In this document: one piece after another, positions 13,101 to 26,154 of the stretch | Numbering within the stretch: position 1 is the first letter of the stretch | How the letters are laid out: each line of letters opens with the position of its first letter | Assembly (NCBI RefSeq): GCF_901709675.1 | Contig: NC_051089.1 | Location: 7,003,476 to 7,067,475, forward strand | Origin: Syngnathus acus | Lineage: Eukaryota; Chordata; Actinopteri; Syngnathiformes; Syngnathidae | Direction of reading: 5' to 3' | Length of the DNA stretch: 64,000 nt | Program-made: the position numbers and the translations under genes | The notes under the pieces: generated by a model | What the model was told of the DNA's origin: nothing | Seen by the model: only the letters and a program-made list of their open reading frames with translations | The model's database searches: none

Positions 13101-16100
13101 AACAGTACTTTAACCCGACCGCATACAACTTTGGTAAATGTGTTATCTGTTTACATGTTGTCATTTTTTTTTTTTTTTTTTTTAAACTTTGTTTGCTGGT
13201 TTGGCTCAGGTTTTCAATTGTTGTAATACTTTTCTATGTAATAAATTACCATAATGTCAGTTTTACTTTTTTTTTTTTTTTTTTCCCTCTCAGATGCTAC
13301 TTGCCTGTTCAGCTCTGGAATTGTTCATTCAATGTGCTCTGGATATCAGAAACAGGTTTGTGACTCATTTGTTATATTACTCCTACAACAAATGTCTGTC
13401 CATCTATTTTTTGAAGAACACCTTGGCTGAATGTTTCCATTGCATTCCTCTTCCACTTTCAGACCTTGAGCTTTTTGAAGAAAGCTGCTCCATGTTCCAG
13501 TGATGTCATTTCCAGCAACTACTCGCGCTGCCTCATGTCAGGCCTCCTATCATCTCGTCTTGCTGATGCACACACCTCCAGTCTCTCTCAGGTGCACGTC
13601 ATTTTTTTTTTCCAAGTGTTATGTAATTGTGCATTTCTTGCTGTCTATTGCGTTTTTCTAACTTTATCCTCTCAAGCCATGGGCCTTTGGTATATGACTG
13701 AGTCATCGAACAGTTTTTATTGTCTTCTACAGAAGCTAAATTTTTTTCATCGCAACATTTATCAATTGTTTATAGGAGGAGCAACTGGATGCCATCCTGT
13801 CGACTGCAGTAGAGACCAGCACTTTGGGACTGATCACTGGTTGTATCAAGCAGTGGACTACGGAGGGTGAGAGGCCGTCTCCAGAAAGTTTGATATTTGT
13901 TTTCTGTTTGGCACCACTCCATATAGACTTTGATACTTATTTTTAATTATGTCCTATCAGAACAACCTGGCTCCGCACTAAACCTTCGCTATATCTTGGA
14001 TTGGGCTTGGAACAAAGTGATCCAGACCAAGGAGGAACTGGATGGCATTTGTACGTTCCTGGACATTCTCATTTGCAATAGAACATCATGTTGAAAAGAA
14101 TGAGAACTTTAAGGTACCATCAATTGTCACTTGTGTGTTTGCGCCCAAGGTGCACCTCTGTTCGACAGCTCGTCCAACTTCACAGATCCTCAGACTATGC
14201 AGCTGCTGCAGCACAATCAAAGACTTCTGGAGAACCTCGGCACCATCTTCCGCTGTCTGCTCACTGAAGCTCAGGAGCTCACGCAGAAAGGTGATGCACA
14301 CATTTCACCACACGCTGAAACATCGCTTTCAGTCATTGTCTGCCAGAGGTTTCAGAATACAACCCACTGGAGTCGATACGGCAAATATAACGTAATCTGC
14401 TTATGCTCTGGCTAATAGTTATTTACGCATGCATGAGAAATTCCTGACACAATGACTACTGAATTACAGGAATGCCAGTCAGGTTTGATCATCTTCACCT
14501 CGGTTTCATATTTACAGTTAAGTAGATTGTAATTAATAGTTGCGGCTCTTTATTGATTTGTGCAGGTCTCGTGGGACTCATCAACAAGAATGTGGCTTCT
14601 AGTCTGATTTCCATGTACGCTCAAGTGGTCCTCTGGTTCTGTCGCACTGGCCTGCTGCCTGAAGTATCAGGTAATCATGTTTGGGAAGAGACTTTCATTG
14701 TGTTTCCACTGCGCGGCTTATAACTTGTTTTCTCTCTAGATGTTGATGCCATGCAGATCTCCAGGCCTTTCTTCAGTCACTCAGTCTTTAGCAACTATTA
14801 CTCTATTCGCAGGGAGGAGCTCACCTCTTCTGCAAAGTGAGTGCTCTTATTTTATTTTTATTCTTTTCCCCTCCCCAACTTTATTTAATGTGATTTTTTT
14901 TGTCACAGGGGGAAGTGGTGTGCAGACTGCCTCATGATTGACAATTTGGTTGGCCAATGTGGAGAACATTTGGCCAACCTATGGAAAAGAGATGAAGGTG
15001 GAACAGGACAATACCCTCCACCGAGCCTTCATGTATGCTTAAGTGTATCTTATCTTAAAAACTCACCATACGTATGTGATGCAAAATCATTCATGAACAG
15101 TTGATTATGAATATCTCATCTGCAGGCTTTGCTGGATATATATCTACTGGACAGTGTTGATGAGGCTGCAAAACATGCGATTGTATCCTTCACAAACACA
15201 AGTCGGCCATACCTTTTGTGGTTCATTGTATCAGTATGTCAAAATCATATATCTGTGTTAGCCTTGACTTGCTCTTGGGTAATCTATTTATTGTTGGATG
15301 TCATGTGGTCGTTCCCCAATGAGGAGGGATCATCGGTGGAGTCTTACCCCATAGCTTTTGACGTCCCTATTGGATTACTTAATCTTGTGCATGGCCTTTG
15401 GCTGCTGGACCACCGTGACCACCAGGTCTGCACGTACAAATATATGAATAAAAAGCAACTGCCAACATGACTATTATAACTTAAGCTAACTTTTTTTTTT
15501 TCTCCACTGTCTTCTATCCCTATTCCCTGTCTCTCCTGATCAGCGTTCATTTGAAGTGCTTCTGAATCCGAACACTTCTCGGTGTCAATTTGAGTGGCTG
15601 CATGAGCGTGTCCTACAAGCGTTAATGTGTGAGGGCCAACATTCCATGGCAGTCCGCTACTTTAACGCCACAAAGCCCCCCGTTTGCTCCATCTCTCAGG
15701 CCAGACTCTATCTGGCTGTACTGCTACACAACAAGTAAGCAGACAAACAGCAATACAGCAGTAGCTGAGTTTTTATTCTGTACGGCTGTTACGTTCCAAC
15801 ATGTTTGTGTAGCTTCAATAACTTTCCAATGTTCCTCCCACTTCCCAGGTGTCTCACTGAGGCATTGTCATTGCTACGGCAACACTCGAATCTTCTCAAC
15901 AGGGCTGAGCTGCTTGGCTTTGTGTACGAGAGCTGTCAGGAACTGGGCCTCATCAAAGAGTTGCTCAAACTGCCACTTGGCCCCACTGAGCAGGTCACTT
16001 TTGTCTTCATAGCTGTTAAAGCTGATTTGTAAAGATACTTAGCTTTCTAGTTTACCATCACTTCTTTGTTTTGTTCTTAGGAGGCTTTGGAAAATTTTCT

Positions 16101-19100
16101 ACAAGGTACGGGCGGTCTCCAAAACAGGGAAATACTAATGGTTCATTACCTTCAGCAAGCTAACTACATACCAGCCCTGCGACTCAACCACAGCCTCAAA
16201 ATGCAGCTCGTGGTACGACACGCATCCAAACACAAACTCTTTGCAACTTAAGGTCATTTGAATTGCGAAACAATTTGTAATTGCTAAGCTTCAAGAACAA
16301 CTGTTCCCGTCATCAATCTTTTACGTATATAGATAATGAGTTTGCAACCATTTGCTCTTGTTGCTTTATTGTTAGAATGAGCGAGACCCAAAGCTTAAAG
16401 AGCGATCAGAAACCCGCAACTCTATATTGGAGCAGTACGGTAAAGTTCTACCCAGAGTTCAGAGGAAACTGGCGATGGAGAGGCCCAAACCCTATCAACA
16501 TCCCAGCACCATCTACAAAGAAGGTAACAGGGGCATGAAATGAGAGAAAGCCTTCACATACATCTTTTCATTTGCATATCTTAATTTTCTCAATTGTGGT
16601 GCAGTGACTCGTCCACAGCCACTCTCAACCATCAGTAAGCGTCCTGCTAATCAGAAAGTGATGTCTCGAGCGGGCTTCATCAACAATGTCTTGAACAAGA
16701 TTGAGGAGGTGTGGTTGGCCAAAGGAGAGACCCCACCGTCTTCCCCTGCTAAGAGGTAACCTAACAACAAACTAGATAAAGCATTTTTTAATTATTAGCT
16801 TACTCGTGTCAAATTGTGCCTTTCTGTTCAAGAACTGCCAGATTCCTGAGCCCACCACCTAAGCCTGCATCTCAAGCTCAAATGGAACCATTCCTGGGAA
16901 CGCCAATAACTATGAGCTCGAAACGAAAGTCAAGGTACTTCCTTAAAAGCCGGAGTAAAGCATTGTTCCATCAATCAGACTATTCAATAAAATAAAAAAA
17001 GGACTCTGTGTTCACTATTCAATGTGCTTCACACTCTTCCCTCATCTCACATTTGACATAGGCAGGTGGACTTTATGGTTCATCCTTCCTGCCACACCCC
17101 TCGACCTCGTCTCAGCCCTGACAGACCCTCTTGGGCCATTCAAAAAAGCACCACCAAGGTCCCTGAATTCAGCTTGCTTCAAACTCCACAGATCGTGAAG
17201 GTGAAACCAATTGTTGATCCCTTGTCACCGTTCAAAGTAATATAATTTTCTGTCAAATCTTAACATACTTCTCGTCCCGTCAGCGTGCTCGTGCCTTGGC
17301 TGCTTCTGGTGCCATCTTCTCAGACTTTACCCCTCAATCCATCCTCCGCAATAGCCAGAGGCCCACTCCCATGGCCACTCCTTCTGCATCACCAGGGCGC
17401 TCAGTCACCCCTCCTCTTCGCAGCAAAGACAGCAGGATCTCTTTTACCCAAGTCGCCAGATCTGCTGCATTGGAAAATGACACGCATTGGACCAATGGCG
17501 TAAGACCACTTCATCTATGCCAACTAACTGCTATGTCTTGTATTGTATTGGGATCAATTGTATCTTTTGTATTTTCTTCTCTAGATGGCAGCAGACAGTG
17601 AGATTAGCCTACTCACCAAAAGAGCCAGTTTGCCTCGCCCACGCAAAGCCTGGTCTTCACAACTTGATGACAATGAAGAAGCGGAGTCGCCCCATGTGAA
17701 GTTCATGCCACCTGAAGGTGGTATTCCCTCACCGCAGCTGAGCTGTTCTGTAAAGGAATCATTCTCGGTCCAAGAAGCTGGAAAATTAACCAACCCGTTG
17801 GACTCCAAGCAAGCTCCACTCAGCTTGAGCTTTGACACAAGTCAGATGACGGACACCACTCTGGAGTTCTATGACGCAGACGAACATCAGGAGGATGAGC
17901 ATATCGACCCGGATAAAGATGACGTTGTGACTGTGAACCTCAAGTTTTTCAGTGAAAAAGAACCAGAGCAGAACTTTGTTCCAGCGACTGAGCCAGCTTC
18001 TCTGCAGCTATCAAATGATGTTGAGAATGAAGACCAGGAGCTCAAAGAACAAGAGACCTTTGAAGATGAGATAAAGATCGCTGCAGAGCAAGAGGATGAC
18101 AACAAAGTAGAAGTGGGGAACCAACTCGACGAGTCGGGAAGCGAACAAGAAAATGCTGAGCTTATTGACAAAGAACAAGAAGTTGAATGGGAAATGGAGA
18201 AAAAACCTGACACTGAATCAGGGAGCAAACAAGAACTTGCTGAAGTAGACCAAGAACAATTATCCTGTCAAGGTAATTAGTTATTAGATTCATCACATCA
18301 AGCACATTTGAAAGGCCTTCTTTCATTCATTGTGTGACTTAACATCACATGTTTCTGTTGCTAGGTGACCTGGTTGACACTGCCCCAGAGACAGACTCTC
18401 ATCCTCAGTCGTTGATCACAGAGAACACAGCGCAGTCAGAAGTCCTCGAGTCCACTGCCATTTTAGAGCACGCTCAAGCCGTCACGTTCACGCAGCATGT
18501 GAACGTATATGCAGATGGCGACGCCACAAAATTCATCCAGCACATGAATGCATTTGGAGACACTGAAGCTCCAGCCTTCACTGAGCATGCACAAGCATGT
18601 GGAGACACTGACCCAGCTGAGAATTTGGAGCAAACAACAGGTGTGTCCTGGGAGAAATAACAATGCTCGAGTGATTATTTTATTTGTATGAATAAATAAT
18701 AACCACTCAATTTTTCATCCATTAGATTTGACTGAGTTTGTGGAACGGCATTTGTTTGGTAGTGGCCTGTCTCCTCCTCTGACTCGGTCTGGAATTCATA
18801 CCTTATCACAGCCAGCCAGGTATGTGTTTTGATTTACCCTTTACATATTCAATGGGTTATTGGTCTGTTTTTATTCATCGCTCATTTTATTTTATTTATT
18901 ATTTATGGTTTGTGCCTTCTTGTTTTTGTTTTGTGTCGCCTACTTGTATGTCTCGTCACCGTGGGATGGAGGAAACGGAATTTCGGTTTCTTTGTGTGTC
19001 TTGACATATGAAGGGATTGACAATAAAGCTGACTTTGACTTTGACTTTGACTTTGATATTACCAATACAAGGCATGGGAGTTAGAATTTCATTAATCAAC

Positions 19101-22100
19101 TATGGTGGATGATAACCCGAATGATCAATTCTATTAATTCTAGCGCCATTTTGGTATTTAGTTTCTTCTTGGATTACAAATTATGTATATTCTGTCAGAA
19201 ATCAAAAACGTGATTAAAATGGAAAAATAATTCCCCCTTGCTTTATTTCAGTGAGGTAGAAGAGGAAGAGCAAGCTTGTGCCGAAGCTCCACCCACGTTC
19301 TCCGACCAAAAATCCACCGCCTCAGTGTCATCTTCCGAGTCGACAGGCACAGACTCTCACTGTGAGGAAAACGCGTGGTTCCCTGTGCCCCATTTAAATG
19401 CTCACATGCTTTTTTCTTGTCTCCTAGCGGTTGTTAGTTTGAACGATAGCGAAGAACTTTCGAGCTCCGAGTCTGAAGACGGGGATGAGGATGAAGAGGA
19501 GGAGGAATCTGACGAGGCAGAGGAAGAGAAGGAAGAAGAGGAGGACTCTGGTAGTGAAGTGGAGATCATTCAGGAGGTCCACGGTAACGGGACGCTACGA
19601 GGCCTCCCAGCCAGCTCGGCATTTGGTCATGAAGAACACAATGACTTCTTATCGGCTTTCTCGGAGCAGGAAGCTGCCCAGTTTTCTCTTTTACCGCCAG
19701 GTGTTGAGATGAAGGTATTGTGCAAGTGAAAATCAAAATCGAATAAATGTCAGTGTTGGGCTTAAAAGTACTGTTTGTTTGCTTGCTTCCAGATGGTCGG
19801 AGAGGAAATGGAAGGAGAGGTATTAATGGTGAGACTTGGCACTGATACGGAAGCGGCAGGGGCACTTGAGGATGAGGGGCCAGTGTCGTCCTACATGGAG
19901 CTCAAACCTTCGACCACTCTCCTGGTTCCGCTTCAGCTCATGGAGGACCAACAGGAGGAGGTGGACAGCGTGCCACTCCAACTGCCTGACCTGCAGCAAC
20001 CCGTCGCACCGGACGAGCAGAAATGTGAAACTCATGGCAATTTCTCGTTGGTGCTGGACATGGATGAAGACGGCGATAAGGTGGCGGATGTTTTACCCGC
20101 GGAGTATTGTCCTCAGCCACCAGAACTTATAGCAGTGGCCTCAGATGATCTTGCAACAGACCCAAATATTGTCCTTCTGGCACCTGATGTGCTTGAGTCT
20201 GAGGTGGTCACACCAGAAGATGATGGGAATGAAATGGAACTTGAAGATGAGAATGAAATCAAGAGGCAGGTTGAGCCACAGAACGAAATCAATAGGCAGG
20301 TTGAGCCACAGAACAATTACACTGAGGCAGAACTGAATGTTGAAGACCCTCAAGAACATCTCGCTGCTAAAGAGCTTGAGCCAGACGTTCCAGCAGACTC
20401 TGAGCCCACCCAGGACGCTGCAGAAACTGTGGAGGACAGAGAAAGCGAGAATTATGCGATGGTGCAAGATGATGCCGATGTGGAGATGGAACAAGAGGCA
20501 CCTGAAATAGTGCAAGATGATGCCTATGTGGAGATGAAACAGGAGGCACCTGAAATTGCTGAGACCCAGAAGGGCTCTGAAGAAAACAAGCCTGCTGAAA
20601 TGGAAGAGGCTGTCAACCATGCAGAGACCACAAGCTCTCCAGAGGAACAACAGCAACATCTTGATAATAAGGAAGAGCGTCCAAGTGAGATCAAAACAAG
20701 AAATGAAGAGGTTCAAGAAGCTTTCACTTCAATCAATGAACCTGAAGAGCATGTCTCAGAAACCTCAACGTCTCAGAAGAAGACATTTCAGTTCACTCCC
20801 ACCCGAATGATTACACGGTCGAGGAGAACGGTTACGTTCATCACTCCTGTCTCCCAGGAACCGGAGTTTGGAGATAACAACCAAGCAGTCTCCTCCTCAC
20901 CCAGTCGAACCGCTCGAAAGAAAGAAGCCAAAATTCGAGCCGATACACCTCGGAGAAGCTCTCGAAAAGTTCCTCAAGTCCAGGAGGACAGTCCAAAGAA
21001 TGCCCAGGATCAGGAGGAGGGAATGGATGTTAACGATACATCAGCTTTACAAATATACTCTAACGCCTCTGCCTCCAGACGACGAGCTTCTCAAAAAGCT
21101 GCGCCTGTAAAAACTCCCCTTAAGAGTAAGCCGGATGCCAGAGAGGAGGAACCAGATGACATTGCTCCCAAAGCAGCCACCAAGACTTCCACCCGTGCCA
21201 AACGCACAAGCTCTCTGACAGACACCCCGAGGGGGTCCAGTCGGAGAGTCCTTGACAGCAGTGAGGTGTTACAAACGACAACACTGGAAGTCCTAACAGA
21301 GGAGGACAAAGAACATGTGGATGATTTTTCACCGACGGTCACGCGTAGCACCAGAAAGACCAGGCTCAAACCATCAAAGGAGGAAGAGGACGGAACGCAG
21401 CCCAACTTCAGCCCCTCGAGAGCCACGCGTCAGTCCAGGCGCAACACTTTGAATGTCTTTCCACAGGTATGCGGTCACCTCTCGTGTGAATTTACACTCG
21501 TGCAGGACATAGAAAAAAGCTCAAGGTTTACAGCTGCAAAATGAACACAAGTGACACTACAATATAATATCAATGAATCAAAATTCAGGTCTGTGGATTT
21601 ATTTACAAATTGTAAATTTAAGAAATTACGCAGATCTGAGTGGCTGGACTGGTAGATATTTTTCATATTGTGCAAAATTGGTGATCGGTTGTGATGTCAT
21701 ATTTTACTGAGCAATCAATGACATCTCCAACGCCTTCAGAGTGCAACAAAGGAGGCGAGCATCAGCCATGACTTGCTCGAGCCCAAAGTGAACAGCACCG
21801 CGGGTCGCGCGAACCAACGGCGGAGAACCAGAGGAAAACTGTGGGACCACCCGGAGGAAGACATGGTTTTACTGGCTACACCTTTGGAAGTGAATTCGGA
21901 AACGCCGGTAGCAGACGCCCTCATCAAGAGGCTCCAGGATGAAGAGGAGAAGCAGAAAGGTACAGTGTGAAACGCTATTTTCATAGCATGACCTAGTGCA
22001 CTACATGTTCACATAGGCTACTGTTATTCCCAGGAGGAGCTGTCGGAAAGATCTCAAAGACCAGGAGTATGACATCATCCAAAGATGTCCTGATGGTGGA

Positions 22101-23075
22101 TTCTGCAAAGGACGAGACCAGCGCAGGAGAACATTCATTTATCTACTTGCCCTCACGGAGGCGAACAAAAGGTGATAGTTATGTCAATCTCACCACCAAT
22201 AGTTCAGAACCATTCTGGTCCTCATATGAGTGTGTCTGTGTGTTTGTCAGCCGGCAGAGCAGAGTCTCCAGAGTCTGCAGGCCCCAGTGAAGATGTTCAA
22301 GTGGCCGTCACTCGCAATACGAGAAGAGGTGCTTCAAAGGTCAGCATTTACAGTTTTAAAATAGAATCTGTGGATGACCTTGCCCTTCTATCCATTTTGA
22401 AACTCAAATGTGGCCTTTAAGAGGACAAAGGTTTGCCCATTGATAGTGTCATCAGATTACGAACCTATTTTGACGTCAGTTGTTTCATGCTTTTCAGAAA
22501 GAATTGATTTCAGATGACGACGACACGGGAAAGGCAAAAGCAGTTTCCAAAAGCAGAAAAAGTTCCAAACGAACAGCCAAGTAAGAAATGCTTTGAACTT
22601 ATTCCTTGACTACTATAGATTTATGTCAATTTACTCTGGTCAACAATTTTGTACTCATTTTTTTAAATCAGAAGTCAAAGATATATTTTTTTTACAAGTA
22701 CTTTTTTTTTTCTGAACATTTTCTGTCATTTTTAAAGTTTGATATATTTTAGGATATCATAGTCTAGTTTTCTCTAATAGACATAGCATTGTTAAAATTT
22801 AAAGGATGCCCATCCCATTAGCATCCTTTCATTTTACTTTTTTTTTTTCTTCTTCTTGACACACCACCTTAAAATCCAGATCTGCCGCAGAGCCGCTTCC
22901 TCTAGTTGAAGTGGATTTGATCTCGCCGCTGCCCAGCCCAGCCAATCCGGCCCCGCAAGCCCAGAAGAGAGCGAAGAAAGAGCCAGCCCGGACGTCATAC
23001 GGCATGAACCTCCGCCGTAAACGCATCATGGACAATGTTTTCACCAAGCCCGTAACACGCAGGAAGAACCTTTGA
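10145..23075 (+). CDS. ahctf1: ELYS nucleoporin (AT-hook containing transcription factor 1)
   Basis: ELYS binds nucleosomes at the end of mitosis and recruits the Nup107-160 complex to start nuclear pore assembly. The model has about 39 exons from ATG 10145 to TGA 23073-23075 and sums to a multiple of three, about 2,517 residues (human ELYS is about 2,266). The N-terminal half is a beta-propeller followed by an alpha-solenoid and matches vertebrate ELYS nearly throughout: [18 protein letters not shown]-like text at 10713-10815, [19 protein letters not shown] at 11910-11985, [12 protein letters not shown] near 12592-12627, and the [12 protein letters not shown] helix at 15285-15320. The C-terminal half is disordered, acidic then basic (exons 17585-18272 and 19793-21466), with SPLPSPAN and a basic tail ending RRKNL (22880-23075). 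I see no perfect RGRP AT-hook; PRRSSRK-like motifs stand in its place. Exons were phase-checked to 16212. The edge between 15182 and 15279 is discussed separately. Confidence 0.93.
15183..15278 (+). other. ahctf1: probable U12-type (minor spliceosome) intron in ahctf1
   Basis: This 96-nt intron begins GTATCCTT, the exact U12 donor consensus, and has CCTTGAC at 15262-15268, a good U12 branch site, with the branch adenosine 11 nt before the inferred end. Joining 15182 to 15279 restores the family sequence (AAKHAI then VIYLLLDV) with no gap and in phase 0. No AG lies in the needed frame, so the intron appears to end in GG, a non-canonical terminus. Reading through instead would insert 32 residues not present in human ELYS. 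Confidence 0.75.
18850..19053 (+). repeat. LINE-like 3' tail with TTTGAC microsatellite, in ahctf1 intron
   Basis: It carries TTTGTGCCTTCTTG, TCTCGTCACCGTGGGAT, TTGACAATAAAGCTGACTTTG and ends in (CTTTGA)n. The same sequence is at about 25920-26085 and 31960-32115. A polyadenylation-like AATAAAG just before a short tandem tail is typical of the 3' end of a non-LTR retrotransposon. Confidence 0.65.
19362..19427 (+). other. ahctf1: 66-nt candidate intron of ahctf1, multiple of three
   Basis: Donor CACT|gtgagg and acceptor ttgtctcctag bracket 66 nt. The frame is open across it, so splicing or retention both keep the protein in frame (22 residues differ). The included sequence is not acidic like its neighbours, which favours it being an intron. 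Confidence 0.55.
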
Positions 23076-23375
23076 TTGAAAATAGACTTAAAACTGCTGC
23101 TAAAAGTGCTGCTCAGTTTTTTGGGGGGGGGGGGGGGTTGTTCAAAGCCTGCATCAGTGGCAATTGTTTTGGTCTGAACCTGGAAGTTATTGGCTGCTTT
23201 AAGACACAGAGGCTCCTGTTAAAAAGCACCAGACAAAGGTGTCACTTTGCCTCTTGTGAGGCTTTAAATCTATCCACTTTTACATTTTAGCTGTTAATTT
23301 TTAATATCTTTAAACACTGCTGTTAAGAAAAACAATCAATGTTTCTAACGTGTAAATGGTTATTTTTTTGTTCCA

Positions 23376-23381
23376 AATAAA
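23376..23381 (+). promoter_or_regulatory. ahctf1: poly(A) signal AATAAA, ahctf1
   Basis: A canonical AATAAA about 300 bp after the stop codon, in AT-rich sequence, is the probable 3' end signal for ahctf1. Confidence 0.7.
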
Positions 23382-23446
23382 GTTAAATAATGACTCTTAA
23401 ATAATTATGTTCATTTGGAAGTTTTTTCCCCCACATTTACTTAATA

Positions 23447-24028
23447 CAGTGATCCCTCGCTACTTTGCGGTTCGTTTATCACGGCTTCACTGCATCGTGG
23501 ATTTTTTTCCAGCCAAAACAATTGTTATAATAAGAGTTCTAAAAACATATTTGCAGTGTTGTACTTTGTTATAAAATAAGTTGTTATAATAAAAGACTTC
23601 TGAAAACATATTTACAGTATTATACCTTGTTATAAAGAGTTGTTATAAGAGTCCTAAACTCATATTTACAGTATGTATGCTTTAGCTACATATACATCTA
23701 CAAAATGTGCATAGCGCTGCTATGGTAACTTGTGACCACTAGAGGTCCCTGTCTAACCAAGGTTTACAACAGAACATCACATCTACATAAGTTACACACA
23801 CACATGTATAATGTTTATATTTTCGATTTCTGTATGTTATTTATATGATTGTATTATTTACATGTTTGAAACTATTATTTAATGTTCTAATAATATGCAC
23901 TTAAATTGTTTCATATATATCTATTGACACAAAAAATGTACAGATGAGAGAGTGACCCTACTTCACAGATTTCACTTATCGCGGGGTGGTTTTGGAACCA
24001 ATTATCTGCGATAAACGAGGGATTACTG
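23447..24028. mobile_element. Tc1/mariner (pogo-like) MITE
   Basis: A 582-bp element starts CAGTGATCCCTCGC and ends TAAACGAGGGATTACTG, imperfect inverted ends, flanked by TA on each side (23445-23446 and 24029-24030). Inside, about 23524-23690, a 55-60 bp segment (TTATAATAAGAGTTCT-AAAACATATTTRCAGTRTT) is repeated three times with decay. There is no transposase. Confidence 0.75.
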
Positions 24029-24509
24029 TATCTAATCACACCGTTAGTCTTAAATTTTTATTTGGATGTGTTATGCCTGTAAATGCACACCTGAATCCCT
24101 TTCCGGGTGCAGCTTGTTCCTAAACTGATACAGTTGTATCTTTTTATTTAGTAATTAAAAGGACTAAAGTCTTTGTGTCTCACTGTGACCTTGGATCTGC
24201 GGCGTTGCGGAGAACAGGAGCGTTCCTCGCAAGGAATGCGCGCAGACTACGTCACTGCCTCCCAAAAACAGAGACAAACCGAATAATGTGTAACAAGCTG
24301 TCAAACACCTCCGCTGCATATACTTATATATATATCCTTCCTATACTATTCGTGAGAAGCTCAAATATAAATGCATATATAATCAACATATAGCGTCGGC
24401 TTTTGGGTTCACAGTAGAGATTTAAATAAATAAATGTATGCATGTTTAGTCTTTTTAATAATTTTTACTCGTATTTAAAGGCTTGTCCGAGGCTTTGAAA
24501 TGTCATGGA

Positions 24510-24605
24510 CTCCAGGTGGACTTCGCAGCTCCTCAACTTGATATCGGGAGCATCAACTGGCTGGAGGTGTGGCAAGTGATGCTCAGCCGCGTCCAACTGA
24601 TGTGA
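24510..24605 (+). pseudogene. remnant of the CTLD-galectin gene, last exon only
   Basis: Sequence equal to the 5' flank of the intact copies (ending ...GTCATGGA) is joined at about 24510 directly to the terminal exon of the galectin domain, which reads from LQVDFAAPQLD to the stop at 24603-24605. Everything from the start codon to the penultimate exon is deleted. The terminal residues are the same as in copy 1 and unlike copies 2 and 3, so this remnant derives from a copy-1-like gene. A usable poly(A) signal persists at 24903-24908, but there is no start or signal peptide. Confidence 0.9.
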
Positions 24606-25799
24606 TGACGCGGCCGTGTGACGACGCTTCCTGTCAGGGCGTCCGCATGCCGACGGCCATCAGCTCCGTTCTAATGTATCGGTTTCTTTTAGAGCTCGGT
24701 TGCCACCAGTTATTTCTTTTTTAGACTAGTTGTGTAAGTCTCACGGTACAATATTTTCACAGCATTGAGACGCTTGTGTGGAAAATGGAGTGCCAGTCAT
24801 AAGAAGACACTTTATTTGAAAACAAATGTTCTTATGCGTCTTTTTTGAAGCGTATATTATATATGTCACTTTTTTCAACTGATGTACACGTGTTTGAACC
24901 AAAATAAAGGCGTTAAATCTTTCCAAGAATTTCTTTGTTAAATCTGTAGCATCTCCAAAGTGAGACACTTATCGAATGAACAATTCATTGTCTGAACAAA
25001 AGAATATACATATAGCATTTCAAAGACATGATGAATCTAATCGAAATGCTGCAATAACAGTTTCAACTTTTCTGTATTAGTGTTTGCAGTTATGAGCTGT
25101 GTTAGGAAAGAGATAAAAATGTATACAGCACACGATAAATACCTGGAATTCCCACATGGATACAAATGAATGAATCGTACTTTGATTAAATGAGTAACAA
25201 TTTGATTTGATTAAAAAAGTAACAATTTGATTTGATTAAAAAAGTAACAATCTGATTTGAATGTTCTCAACAGAAACAAGAAAATATATTTTTTCAAATG
25301 ACCAGAAGGAAGGGGGCACTGTTGGATAAAATGTATATACATTTTACGTTGTATATACATTATACGTTGTTTATCATGCGTTCTCGAACCAATGCTTTTA
25401 TTGCAATACATGCTTGTTGTTTTGGCCTTGCTGTTCTCGTAATGTGCAACAGAACGAAGAAGGACACGACTGGGTCGGGCAGGATGCGGTTGACAGCTCA
25501 GCAAAAAGCCACCTGCTGAGTCCTGAGGCACTTCACCAAAAAAAGATGTTCTAATCGCTGTCTCGCGCTACCGCTGGAACTGCCTGCATTCCTCACCATA
25601 CCTGGATGCATCACTAAGATGCAGAGAGGAACAGAAATAAGCTGGCCGCGCTCACATTCTTTCGCTCATATTACCATATAAAGAACACAACACCTCTGTG
25701 ACTGATTCTTGCTTACGAGACACACGCGTCCCCCCTCCCTTAGGATCCTGAACTCTCTCCCCCCTTCTGCGTAGCGTCCTGTACTTTTGCGCTATATTC

Positions 25800-25853
25800 T
25801 GACTGTCTGCTGTATGCACACTTGCTCCATTTTTGCTCCAATTATTTATGATG

Positions 25854-25896
<43 letters not shown>

Positions 25897-26085
25897 TTAT
25901 TTATTCATCACTCTTATTTATTCATTGTTTGTGCCTTCTTGCTTTTATTTTTTGGTGTTGTTTACTTGTATGTATATTGTGTACTATGTCTTGTCACCGT
26001 GGGATAGTGGGAACGTAATTTCGATTTCTTTGTGTGTCTTGGCATGTGAAGAAATTGACAATAAAGCAGACTTTGACTTAGGGCT
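25800..26085 (+). repeat. (TTTA)n tract and LINE-like 3' tail in unit 0
   Basis: A TTTA tetranucleotide run (25857-25900) is followed by the same retroelement tail as at 18850-19053, ending GACAATAAAGCAGACTTTGAC. Unit 1 carries the same element at about 31900-32115 with a much shorter tetranucleotide run, so it was present before the duplication. Confidence 0.75.
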
Positions 26086-26154
26086 TGTGTCTCACATTGT
26101 GGGTAGGACAAATCTTAATAAAAAGAGCAGGAGTGCATAGAGACTTAGTGTAGT

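Noticed and set aside
15129-15470. A continuous ahctf1 exon without an intron at 15183
   Set aside because: It is open but would insert 32 residues absent from human ELYS, and the U12 donor and branch motifs argue for an intron.
17887-18228. Minus-strand Ser/Cys-rich open frames under ahctf1 exons (also 20141-20716 and 21091-21426)
   Set aside because: They are antisense to acidic Glu/Asp-rich coding sequence, which produces Ser/Phe/Leu-rich false frames.
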